From Flectonema sp. DT1601 (Eukaryota; Euglenozoa; Diplonemea; Diplonemida; Diplonemidae): DNA of 64,000 nucleotides. The notes below the pieces were generated by a model. That model did no database searches. It saw nothing but the letters and a program-made list of their open reading frames with translations, and was not told the origin of the DNA. How positions within the stretch are numbered: position 1 is the stretch's first letter; every line of letters begins with the position of its first letter. The position numbers were made by a program, and so were the translations under genes. Below are positions 1 to 11,300 of the stretch, in pieces. The stretch spans positions 1,382,001 through 1,446,000 of the forward strand of contig OZ025780.1 of assembly GCA_964019425.1 (NCBI GenBank), written 5' to 3'.

Positions 1-774
1 TTTCTATTGACGTTATTTATAACCTCGCTCCATAATGGGATTCACGCTCATATGAGGGGAAAAAAAGAAAGAAGAAGAAGAAGAAGAAGAGAAGAAATTT
101 ATCATATTCATCACCACGTTCATTAGGAGAAGCACAATAACCAATGCGGGTAAGCGGGTGTGTTCATTTTTTTTAAACCGTTATCTTCAAAATCATATAT
201 AAAAAAAAACAACTCAATTCGCAACTGCTTGTCACAAGCAGAAGGCAGTCATTCACAGACAAAAAAAGAAATCACTGCACAAAGTGAACTACAACTTCCA
301 GACTAAAACTTAATTTTATTTTTTCAACAGTAAATAGATTGAAGGAGAAAATGCAAAGAAAAGGAAGGGGGAAAACAATGTTTTTTTTTTTTTTTTTTTT
401 TTTTTTGACACGAAAACACTTGGAAACAAAAAATGACTAAGACGCAGATCTCCTTCTGTCGGCTTGGAAATTAAAAAAAAAAAGAAAAAAGAACAACAAA
501 AGAAAACGTGCAAAATCATTTAAGTGTATCGCTGTTGCGTGCTTACGGATTACTCAACAATCATTCAAAACAACAAAATTAAAAAATTATTAAAAAAAAA
601 AACAGCAACAAATCAACAGTAATCCCTATTCTTTTGGCTTTTGTATTCTAGAAATTCTTATTTTTTTAAAACAAAAAAAATAATAATAAATAAACAAAAT
701 ACAAAAACACACCTCCAGCACTGATCCAGCAACAGACATTATTCTTTTTTTTTCGGATACTTTATAGCAAGAAC

Positions 775-870
775 GGGGGGGTTGAACGTTTGAATTGTAA
801 AAAAAAATAACTGTATTGTATCATATTAACATAAAACGATAATTTAACATCTGTTAAGGATACAGTGACT
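775..870 (+). repeat. Dispersed repeat R1, copy a
   Basis: Starts with a G run. It shares the blocks CTGTATTGTATCAT, AATTTAACAT and GGATACAGTGACT, in the same order, with the copies near 1.9, 60.5 and 63.8 kb. No coding capacity is seen. Confidence 0.5.
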
Positions 871-996
871 TTGGTGATGCTTAACTTAGCCTTCTCAAGC
901 AAACTATGAGGTTTCGAGAGTAATCCATGTACCTCATACCTCCATAATCTCATCATCAAGAAGGGGGGAATGGGGAAGAAAAAGAAAACCACCGAA

Positions 997-1031
<35 letters not shown>

Positions 1032-1842
1032 ACAATAACAAAGACCGGGGAAAAAAATAAAAGAGCCCATAAAAGTGGCTTTCTGAGTATATTTCTCCAG
1101 CTATATTTCTTTTCCAAAAGGCGGGAGCGCATGCTTGAGTCATTATGATCGTCGAAAAATGCAAAACTTAAAAGGGTAATAATAGTTAAGAAATCACATA
1201 GCTGCGTTGCAAATTAACAGGTAAAGGCAAAGGCTGCTCCGCTATTGTCACAAAGAAAAAAAAAAAAAAAAGGAGTGGGGGGATTTAATACGATACGAAA
1301 GGGAAGAAGGGGTGAAAAGGCAAAACTCAACGACTTTTTGTTTGAAAAGAAAAGAAAACACGAAATTGTTAAATTTGAGAAAGTGGCATTATTTGCACTA
1401 CTTACTTGTGCGAACATCACATAAAAACACATAATCCATGCGGTATGACAGTTATAGTTTAAAACCTTTAAAGAAAAAAAATAAAGATAAAGATAAAGAT
1501 AAAGATGAAGCTACATTCATTGTCACGCAAAAACTAAATAATTGCTTATGAATAAAAATAGAATACGTTCAGCTCATCTTAAAATTCGCATAAAAACTTA
1601 TGGTAAAAACAAAGCTAACATTCAGTTATGTCTTTCTCATAACATGTACAAATTGTTTTTTACACAAAAACTTTCGATTATTCTTTATGCGTTGTGCTGT
1701 GTTGTGAGCTGGGGAGCAATTCAAAAAACTAAAAAAAAACAACGTCTCTGATGAGAACCAAGGGTAATAAAGATACCAACGGTAAACAGGGACTAGTGAG
1801 TTCTAATTAATATAGTCAGCCTGCTCAGAATATTAGGGGGGG

Positions 1843-2040
1843 AAGACTGTTTGATTGGGTTCATACGAATATGAATCTCTGTATTGTATCAGAACTCAAT
1901 AATAAAATTAAAAAAACTCATGACACAGTGACTAAAATGTTAATACAGGCTAACACTCTGCAAATAACGTACTTGCTCTACATTATAATCAATGTTTCTA
2001 ACTTATCTGCATACATGTCTCTTTTTCCGTGTTGTCATTC
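1843..2040 (+). repeat. Dispersed repeat R1, copy b
   Basis: About 200 bp that aligns over its whole length with 60477-60662. Shared blocks in order are TGTATTGTATCA, ACAGTGACTAAA, ACACTCTGC, AATGTTTCTAA and TCTCTTTTTCCG. It is preceded by an eight-G run. This pair is the best evidence that R1 is a true family. Confidence 0.7.
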
Positions 2041-2099
2041 AGTGTAGTACGGAATCGAGTTATTCAATTACGAATTAATCGTGAGCCCTGGGACAGAAT

Positions 2100-2205
2100 A
2101 TTAGGGGGGGTAACTTGATACTAATATTAAAGGGGGGGGTAATTTGATACTGTATTTTCAAGCGGGGGGGTAACTTGATACTTTGCGTTTGCGGGGGGGG
2201 AAAAA
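2100..2205 (+). repeat. Degenerate ~30-bp tandem repeat with G runs
   Basis: Three units, each a run of seven or eight G followed by TAACTTGATACT or TAATTTGATACT, then a fourth G run. A 24-nt part (2139-2162) recurs at 57073-57096 with two mismatches, upstream of the 291-residue gene. Confidence 0.7.
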
Positions 2206-2651
2206 CCACACTAAGTACAATGGAAAAACGTATTTTCTATGTTGGCAGCTGTTAACCCACCAGCGTACACACAACTAAAATAAATTAAAAAAAAAAAGGG
2301 AGAAAAAAGAAAATCTCCCGTAGATGAAATGCAAAATGGATTAGCGGATAAAAAAAAAAAACGTTGTTTTTTTACAAAAGAAGAAGAATTTCTCAAAAAA
2401 ACAAGGAATAACGCTACGCGTTTATAGTGCAGAGGGGGATCATTCACTCTTTTTTTAAAAACAAAGAACCGGAATTAAAGTGCTAAACAAGTCGTCTGCA
2501 ACTCGGGGGTAGATCGCGCGATGGATTTTCTTTTTTTTACAGTATGAAGAATAATAACCTTTCGACATACACTAGCTTAAGTAGCATTTGGGAGAATACC
2601 TTCTACAAAACTCTTTTTTTTTTTTTTTTTTTGAAAAACCATAAAAGTTTG

Positions 2652-3056
2652 TGAAATGTCAGATCTCAACACAAAAGTTTCCGAAGTAGACTGAAGCTAT
2701 TTTTTTTGTCAGAGACAAGTCAAAGGGTTAGCTATAATCCTAATAAGAACTGTATGATAAACTCCTGTGACGCCACCTCTCTCATTACGCCTCGTCAGAC
2801 ATCGTACCACCTCGCCCAGATCAGTATCACTGAAAACAGTAGGTCATTAATGGTGTAGGGAACGAAGCCTTGTCTTAAGGAACTTTGACACTCGTTCAGC
2901 CTCAACTGATGTCATCAGGAAATTTGCGCTTAGTTCCCTCATGCTGCTAAGAGTCACACCCGCGTCTGACAGGAGGGAGCGTAGCTTCCCACTAGATTTT
3001 TTTTTTCTTTTTTGCTGTCCACTTCGGAAACTTTTGTGTTGAGATCCGACATTTCA
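2652..3056. repeat. 405-bp unit bounded by 40-bp inverted repeats
   Basis: Positions 2652-2691 and 3017-3056 are reverse complements over 40 bp with two mismatches. The arms enclose about 325 bp that is richer in G+C than the surroundings and has few homopolymers. No target-site duplication is obvious. It may be a miniature inverted-repeat transposable element, or an inverted duplication of the start of the small reading frame at 2847-3052. Confidence 0.65.
2847..3052 (-). pseudogene. Small interrupted reading frame inside the inverted-repeat unit
   Basis: An ATG at 3052 opens a frame beginning MSDLNTKVSEVDSKKEKK. It runs into a 10-A tract (2997-3006 on the minus strand), where the frame shifts by one. 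Beyond the tract a clean 46-codon frame continues (SSGKLRSLLSDAGVTLSS...) to TAA at 2847. With one more A the whole would be 68 codons. It may be a real small gene with a homopolymer miscall, a decayed gene, or chance in a GC-richer patch. The product is not recognised. The two mismatches between the inverted-repeat arms both fall at third codon positions of this frame. Confidence 0.3.
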
Positions 3057-3599
3057 GTAACATTTGCGTGGAATTAGGGGTTTGCCCTTTTTTTATTCTT
3101 TTTTTTTTCTCTCTTTTTTTAGTTGTTTGGAGGGAAGGGGTGAAAAAAAAAATAAAAAAAAGGAGAAAAAAGAATTTTTCCGTCATAAGATCGCACTGGA
3201 TGAGTTTTGGAATTCGCACTGGTGTCTTGCTAGGGGGTGGGGAATGAAAGGGAGATTTTTAATCCGAGTTTTTTTTTTTTTTTTTTTTTTACTCTCAAAT
3301 TTTCTGTTGGATGTTACTCTTCTGTTTTTTTCTTCCCATTCTCAAAATCACACTAATATATACAAGCCACGTTAAGAGACTTATCTTTACAATGATCCTT
3401 TTTCCTATTAAACCTTCAGGATGCGGAACCTCATTATAAAATTATTTCTTTTCCTACTAACTGTTTCTTTTCAAAGTTTTCTTTTTTTTTTAATCTTTTT
3501 TTTTAAAGGTTTCGGTTCTCTCTCAAACTCCCTGAACTAAACAGGGCTTGCCGTAATGCGGACAAAAAAAAAATAAAAAAAACGAAAATCAGTTACTAC

Positions 3600-3815
3600 A
3601 CAAAGCAAGGCATCGCATAGATACCCGACAGGCTCAACAGCCTTGCCTGGACTATGATATTACCCTTGTGTTGTTTCTAGAATACTTCAAGGTTCATGAC
3701 CTTAAGGTTCATTGTGATAATAATATAATAGTTGCCTCGCCGGTACAATACGCGATTAACGGGGCAACGGATAATCAGGCGTCACAAGGTTCGAGCAAAC
3801 CTTACGGGCCTGATA
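3600..3815. ncRNA. Candidate structured RNA (hairpin cluster)
   Basis: Two adjacent stem-loops are visible. In 3731-3769, GTTGCCTCG pairs with CGGGGCAAC, a nine-pair stem with one G-U. In 3774-3814, ATCAGGC pairs with GCCTGAT and encloses AAGGTT/AACCTT. A further hairpin lies near 3604-3650 (GCAAGGC with GCCTTGC, and a competing AGGCT-caac-AGCCT). The patch has few homopolymers, unlike its flanks. No known RNA family was recognised and the transcribed strand is unknown. Confidence 0.25.
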
Positions 3816-4053
3816 AAATTGACGCTTTGCGCAGATAGCCACTTAGAATATACGCCAAAGACAGTTAGTCTTGTCATTCGACTATCCATCTGTAAAAAGG
3901 AGTACAGACATCGAGCTTTCGGGATTATTATTTTTTTTTTTTTTTTAAATTTTTTTTTTTTTTTTTTTTTCGGAAAGACATAAATATCTCCAAAAAAAAA
4001 AAAAAAAGAAAAAAAGAAAAAAGAAAAAAAAAAAAAAAAAAAGATGGGAGTGA

Positions 4054-4206
4054 TGCACAGCAACGCCAAGGTTCTCCACATAAACCGAGGTCAGCTCCGA
4101 GGAGAATGCTTCGCCCAATTGGACATCAGCATAACCACATGTTAGAGAGCAGTGCAATTTCGTTAGAGTCACAGACTCATGTTGAGAAGATATTTCCAGT
4201 TACCGG
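4054..4206 (-). other. Exon-like patch downstream of a splice acceptor
   Basis: On the minus strand a good acceptor (CACTAAC branch-like motif, then TGTGTCTTAG, AG at 4207-4208) precedes a patch with a 48-codon open frame from 4199. The frame includes ADVQLGEAFSSELTS and ends in a poly-T tract. There is no suitable in-frame ATG. It could be part of a gene broken up by introns, or a transcribed non-coding segment. Confidence 0.2.
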
Positions 4207-4963
4207 CTAAGACACAGTTAGTGAAGATCAACTTGAGTGAAAAACAATAATTAAATATGGATATTTGACTACCGCTATTCAAAAGGGAAAAACCCGCAAG
4301 TTGTCTTTCCCCACATGTGAACTTGTTGTATTTTTATGCAGCACTCCTGGAAAACAATATAAACGGTCTTTGCTGTCAAGGTTCAGGGTGTCAAACCTTG
4401 AGAACATCGATTTGAATAACAGAGTAAGAAAGAAACAAGACCAAGGATCCTCGTTGGAACCGAGGACAATGCCTTTCAATATAACAAAAACAAAAAAAAA
4501 AAAAAAACAAAAAAAAAAAAAGAAAACAAAAAAAAAAACTGCAAAAAGCCTAATGCACGTTAATGACCGTGCATCCAGCAAGATTATTTTCTTAAACTTT
4601 GCCGTTTTTTTTTTTTTTTTTTCCCCTTTTTTTTTTCAAATGCTCTTTTTTTTTTTTTTTTTTCTCCCTTCCCAAATTAAGCCACTTGCTACTTATTGAA
4701 GTTTCGGAACCTAGTTATTGAAAACCTTCACTGCGTAAAGGTTGGGACCGTTCCACTTACCAACAGTAAAGTGCATGAGATGAATATTGTTTAAAAACTA
4801 ATACAACAGTCTTAATGATAAAAGCATAATTCCATAAAAACCATGTAAACAAGAAAAAAATAAATGGAAGAGGAAATCATCCGCAATCCGGCTTCAAAAA
4901 ACTATTGGCGAGATTTTGGCCTGTCTGGACAGGTTTTTGATCGTTGGCCTGTAATTTGTGTTT

Positions 4964-7817
4964 TTAATATATATATATATATTTTTTTTTTTTTCTTCGT
5001 TTAAGTTTTCTTGAAATCATACCAAGCATAACATCAGGGAGTTCATCTGATAATAAAGCGTCAAGCATCGACTCCGGATCGAATAACGGTTCTGGGGTAC
5101 GGGGTCTTCCTGCAGCAGCTTGAGACTCACCACCCGCATCAGTACGTTCGATATAACTAACCTCACTAATAACAAAGTCATTTGTACTGTTTGCGTCTTG
5201 GTGAATGTTGTCCCATTTCTTTCCTTCAGTTCCCTCAAGAACTGGTGGCTCTGAAGTGTTGCTCTTTTCATCTCCAGAACTCCAATCGCTCACATCATAA
5301 AGCACGCTGACGTACTCACGTAGGAACTGTTGATTATTATTGTTTGCTGAGATTACATTAACTCAAATACAGATCCTACAATTCACTAGCCGGGTCTGTT
5401 AATGACACATGCGCAGCTTTCGCCAAAATGACGTCGCGTGGATGACGAGACTGGCAAGCAATTTTTTTTCAGGACGACGACGACAGCCCAACCTCACATT
5501 CTTCGTTTCCTAATGATCGTTGGCTAATCGCATTTTTAGAAAAAAAAAACAGAAAATAATACATACTTGCTCCTCTTTTGGTTCCTCAGTGTAGTTCTCA
5601 ACAACCTTCCTTGCTACACTGAACTTGAAGGCAACATTTACCTGTGGTTTTATTTGTTATTGTTTGTTGCATACGACTGCGTTCCTGCTTTCGTTGAATG
5701 ACCTTAAAACATACCTCTCCTATCATAGCTGTAAGGTGATCGCTGATTTCACAAGAGATGACATCATCAGCAAGTTCTCTAGCTTCATCAACGAGCTTTA
5801 ACTTCCCAAAGAGTTTCATTACTTTTGTGAAGATATCGATGCGGATGAGAGACTTGTCGTATTGTTCAAATTTTTCTAATACCCGTAGAGCACCTTCCAT
5901 GTTATCCTTACTACAATACGCTTCTATCACAGATTCAAAGTAAAAGGCTGATGTTGGTGTCAGTGATTGAGACTTTCCTTTACAATCCTGAAGCAGGTCC
6001 TCAAGGTAGTATTCAGCACTCTCAGGGTCACCTTGTTCAGCACACACTGTTAACAATCCCTTGTAGATTTGTTTACCAGCAAAACCACATTCTCGTGCTC
6101 TGTGTAATACCTTCACAGCTCCTTCTTTGTTCTTCTTGGTAGCGTGAACCTGGAGTAAGGTTACGTATATACTAATGTCAGGCATCACGTTATTTTCTAA
6201 CATTTCCGCTAATAATCTTTCAGCCGCATCAGAGTCTCTAAGCTCACCATACAAACGCATAAGAGGAGAATAGATGTGAGCGTTAATCTTGCAAGCTTTC
6301 TTTGCGCGTTCCAAAACCTGTTCAGCCTTTTCACGGTTGTTCTGCCTTGCGTGAACCGCTAGCAGGGTAGCGTACGTCGACGCATGGGGTTTTACATTAT
6401 TCTTTTCCATATCCTGAAGTAGGGTTTCGGGGTCTTCACTGTGATCCATTTGACCATACAATCGCATTAGTGGTTTGTAAAGATCTGCGTTTACACATTT
6501 AGCTTCCTTCGCACGCTTTAGTACGTCTTCCGCCTTTTCAACATTTCGCTGTCTAGCATATGCAGCAATAAGAGTGCTGTATGTGTTGGCATCGGGGTTT
6601 ACTTTGTTCACTGCCATATCCGCCAGTAGTAATTCAGCCTTCTCAGGAACCCCACGTTCACCATAAAGAGACATGAGACATGAGAACATCTGAACGTTTA
6701 CTTTCTTTTCTTCCTTTGCTCTCGCCAATACGCGCTCAGCAGCCTCCTGATTAACTTTCCTGCGAGTATGTGCAGCAAGTAGCGTACCGTACGTTGATGC
6801 ATCTGGTAAGACGTTTGTCTGTTTCATATCATCGATGACGGCTTCAGCAGCTTCAGGATCTTCTAGCTCACCATACAACTTTATTAATGGTTTATATAAA
6901 TCCGCATTTATACAACGAGCATCCTTCGCACGGGCTAACACCTTCTCTGCTGCCTCACGGTTTTTACTTCTTGCCTCTGCTGCCATTTCTACCGTGAAAA
7001 TTTCAACTGACTTTGGTGTAGCAGGCTGAGCCAACTTCGCTGGGCGCTTTTGAGCAGCCGTTGGTGATGCCTTTTGCTCGACTTGGGAACCCGGCTGAGT
7101 CAAGACTGCCTGCAGTAGTTGCGGCTGAGGAAGACCAGATAAAGTTTGACCCGGGAAACTCGCTTGAAGCAGACCAAACTGTTGTGGTTGTTGTTGGCGT
7201 TGTAACTGTTGTAGCATCTGTAGTTGTTGCAGCTGCTGTATTTGAATTTGTTGCTGTTGATGCTGCAGAAGTTGCAACTGCTGGAAATGCTGCTGCTGCT
7301 GTGGTGCCGATGCCGCCGCAGCTGCCACCTGTTGGAAAACGTTGCTGCTGTTTAACTCAGCAGCACTCGGCAACACAGGTACCGGCACTGGAACGTTTAA
7401 CTGCATTAGCTGCTGCTGCTGCTGACGCTGTTGCTGCTGCTGCTGGTCCTGCTGATGTTGTTGTAGCTGTTGCTGCAACTGTTGTTGCTGCAATTGCTGT
7501 TGCTGTTCCTGCTGCTGGTCCTGCTGATGTTGTTGTAACTGTTGCTGCAACTGTTGCTGCTGTAATAGCTGTTGCTGCTGTTCCTGTTCCTGTTGTTGCA
7601 GTTGCTGTTGCAATCTCTGCTGCTGTTGTTGTTGATCCTGCTCATGTTGCAACTGATGCTGCTGCTGTTGTAACCGCTGATGTAGCTCCTGATCTTGAAA
7701 CTGTTGCAACTGTTGTTGTAACTGCTGTTGCTCTCCAGCCTTTGTTGATTGGAATTGCGCTAACAACAACGACTGAAGATCCTCCTTCGGTTTCACCTGC
7801 GGCTGAAAGGTATTCAT
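4964..7817 (-). CDS. Glutamine-rich pentatricopeptide-repeat (PPR) protein, 3 exons
   Basis: PPR proteins bind RNA, usually in organelles. Exons are 7817-5715, 5641-5567 and 5326-4964, joined in phase 0 by GTATGT donors and ACAG acceptors (introns of 73 and 240 nt), giving about 846 residues. Residues 1 to about 260 are extremely Q-rich. About residues 285-690 hold PPR-type helical repeats. They alternate two kinds of 35-residue unit, one containing ADLYKPLIKLYG and the next ASTYGTLLAAH, so the period is about 70. The last exon is acidic and ends in a K/Y-rich stretch encoded by poly-A and TA repeats, so the true C-terminus is uncertain. No clear mitochondrial presequence is seen. A possible trans-splice acceptor (AG at 7823-7824) leaves a 5-nt leader. 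Confidence 0.85.
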
Positions 7818-7823
7818 AAGGTC

Positions 7824-8317
7824 TAGTGTGACACCAAAGCGTCAGGACCGGCTTTAAAAAGAAGGCCCACTGTAAGGAAAGTAATATATTAATCACAACC
7901 ATGTAAATAAGTATCTTATAACACACAATCCCTTTACTTCACATAGACATCATCTGTTGTACTGCAGTAAATAAAGATACACACTCATTGTAATAAACCT
8001 AAATCTCAACGAACTCGCTGTTACATAGCAACTAAGCGTGTTTTTGGCTGTTCGCAGCCGCGCCTCAAAAGGCAAGAATAAGAACCGAAACATAAATACC
8101 GAAACAAAAGGGAAGCGAAAATGTGGCATGACATGAAGCATATATAAATAAATAAAATTATGAAGGAAGCGAATGGCGTATGCAGATAGCGTTATTGTTG
8201 GGAACAGCCGTGTTTTTTTGTTTGACTCACTTCTGAAGACTAAACTTTACAAAAGGAAATCACAGCTGCTAACAAGAGAGCAGGTAGTAATAGCAACAAA
8301 CTAAAACAAATTGCCAT
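7824..8317. other. Intergenic spacer
   Basis: About 490 bp between the PPR start and the stop of the propeller-RING gene. No gene, repeat or RNA was recognised. It probably contains the 3' UTR of the upstream gene. Confidence 0.6.
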
Positions 8318-11300
8318 CTACACCAGAGATATGGACGTGGTTTGTGAGACGTTCTCAGTGACAACACAAACAGCAGTGAGAGGTTTTACCATTCCGGAAT
8401 TACAAAGAGACTCAAGTCGAACGGAAGTGCAGACAGGACAGGATGCTGAGAACAAACATTTTTGATGAAATGAATGACCACATAACTTAACCATTGCGGG
8501 AAACAATGCGAGAGAAAGAGAACAAATATGACAAACAGAGTTGGGAGTTACAACCGATAGCCAATGCGTTGGATAATATGATGATATAGCAGTCGTATCT
8601 AACATCTTTACCATACATTGACCATCTCTAATTATTCTCTTTCGACGAACTGATGAAGTCGCTCGTTCTTCATTAGCAAGTACTCTGACTACAGCTGGAA
8701 GAACATCAGGTCTTTCTATTAACTCATTGACTTTTACAGCAGCTTGTGCTGCAGCAAGCTGTCTAGACTCGGTACTCTTAGCTGATGAATACAACGCACT
8801 GAGTGCATCTCCAGCACTTCTATTCGCTGAAGTACCTGACCATCCTTCGTGATCAGACCATTTCTTCATAAGAGAGAATGCTTCGTGAGGTCCAACGTGT
8901 TTTGCTATTATAGTAATAATCTCACCAGGTGTTAGTTTATTAACACCAGTGAGAGTTAATTGTAATGTAACTTGTAATAGAAGCTCCCATCCAACTAACT
9001 GTTGTATTGATTTCTGTCCTGAGAACAGTTGACTTACAACTTTTTGAATTGTTGACGGATCTCCCTTCCTAACCAGCGCATGTAATAATGTCCGCAGGTA
9101 TCGATTTGGGTCTGCAGCTGAACGAACTTCTAAAAACGCTATTTGCTGATTAATCAAATCATTATTTCTCATCAAACTGTATAGTTCTTTTGATGAATAC
9201 TTCCACTCATACGGTTCCCTTGAAATCATTGATATGATATCTAATGACTCATCAAGTTTATGAGTACACAATCTCTCTAGTAAATGCATCACCACCTTCG
9301 AATCACTCCGAGCTTTCTTGTTAACCGAAAGGTAGAGATAAAGCATATCATCGTATAAGCATCCCGTAAGTGTTTGGTTCAATACCGGGCAGATTCTCTT
9401 TTTAAAATGAAGTTCTGGGAGGCTATATCCAGACTGCCGAACGCTAACTACAGCAGAGCTAGGCGCTAGGGGTATATTCGCTAAGAGATCATTCATCAGT
9501 AGCGGCTGAACGTGAACGATACTCAAACAGATTTGCTGAATGAAATGCCAAGGTACATCATAAGCACCACATGAAGTAATAAACGCATGGAGAATTTGTG
9601 GAGCCCTCACGTCACAGTCCTCACCCAAAAGCCTCGGAAAGGTCGCAATGAATTGTAATGGGGATCGAGGATCTTCTCCATCACTTCCTGATTGAAGTAA
9701 TCGAATGATTTCACTGAGTTCAACGGTAGTGAATTTCTGAATTAATGGACCAGGTGAAAACAGTAACGGATATCTACCACAGACTGCCTTTGCAGCTTCG
9801 ACACATGATCTGTAACAGCTTTCTGTAGTGCTTGCAAGTTGTGATGTAATTGTTGCGAACGTTTCTTTCATAATGCTCAATATAGCTGTGGCTGTTTTAT
9901 CTTTGTGAGAGAATTGGCTGAGGAGGGCGTCAAGGGTATCAGAGTCCAGTTGCAATGCAGATTCAAGCCAAGCTTCTATTAATTTTTGTGAAATTTCACT
10001 ATTAGATGTTATGAATTCCCTTTCTAATAATATTGAACAATCATTTTTAAATGAGTGGAATAAATCTCTCTGATCAACAACGTCACTAACAACTCCGTGT
10101 GATGGTATTGGTTGCAAAATCATAAATGAACCTGTTGCTGTTTGAACTTTTATCTCTCTTTGATGATAAGTTGATATCCCATCATCCAATATTTGGACTG
10201 TAAAGTTATTACCAGAACCATCTTTGTTAGTTTCCCAAGAGGGCGGGTATATATCTAGGTTGGGTGATGATGATTGGCTTGAGCTTGGTGTTACTGCTTC
10301 TTTTTTTATCTTAGTTGGAGTAGTTTGAACGTCAATCGTTGGGACAGTTCGAGATGGTGATTTTAACGGAGATGTGATACTATGATGAGTAGATCCCATC
10401 GTGCTTGATGGTTTACTCTTTAAGACTCGATGTTTAAACCATTCCCAACCACCAGAACTAGACATGCTAGCAACAGACCTAGTATCATTACCTTGCATTG
10501 TATTAGCTAATGAATTATGTTGCGATATGTAATCCATTCTTGAACCACGGCTACACGGCAACGCAGAACACCAAATCCTACCACCAGTAACAACAAATAT
10601 CGTCTCAGCCGCCACTGTTGCTGATGTTATGTCATTACAAGCTGTTGGCTGCTCTTCATTGCATTGATCAGGTTCACAGTCAGGTGACGTTGAATGAGCA
10701 GTAATACAAGCTATACTAACATCTATTACTGCAATATCCCTTGCAGTGAATGACATTATAAGAGATTGGTAGTTACATTGAACAAGTTTCCCCAACTGTA
10801 CATCAGTACGAGAGTCTCCTCTATTAATATGCTCAGAGGTAGGGAACACATTTATTACTTCAGTTCTTGACAGCGGTGATGTGCGTAAGACAATTCCTGA
10901 TGAGTCACTTATCCACAATCTTCCTGATTGTCTTGTTACATATATCCCCATACCCGGAGCAGGAATAGTTTCCTCAGAATGCTGCGTATCATTTGGTAGA
11001 ACTAACGAAGGCAAGCAGGTAACACCTAAAGAAACACCACCTCGTCGGTTTCGTCCAACAGTCCTACTCTTTGAAGTTTCCTTTTCCATATTATAAACTT
11101 TAATATGATCAGTTGAAGAATAAACTAACGATGATCCATAACATTGAAGTGATGTGATTGATTGCTCTTCAAGACTGATTACTTGTGGGACGTCTATCTT
11201 TACAGCGTATCGATAAAGTCTGCAAGTACTGTCAGCGAAAAATAGAACTCCCGGGAGATCATCTTCGTCAGAGTTATTTGGGTTTCTAGTTTGAGACCAA

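Larger units (their letters stand above)
1..4963. other. Gene-poor AT-rich region
   Basis: No complete protein gene was recognised. The stretch is dominated by A and T homopolymers, with (GAA)n near 70-95 and (AAAGAT)n near 1480-1506. Embedded features are listed separately: two R1 repeat copies, a G-run tandem repeat, an inverted-repeat unit, a hairpin-rich GC patch and an exon-like patch near 4.1 kb. The region lies downstream of the PPR gene in the direction of transcription, so part of it may be that gene's 3' UTR. Confidence 0.7.

Noticed and set aside
2840-3000. C/D-box snoRNA (minus-strand TGATGA and CTGA motifs)
   Set aside because: The two boxes are too close, with no terminal stem and no recognisable guide layout.
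7061-7819. 252-codon plus-strand frame opposite the PPR gene
   Set aside because: Shadow of the CAG/CAA repeats: the reverse frame of poly-Gln gives Ala/Val-rich nonsense.
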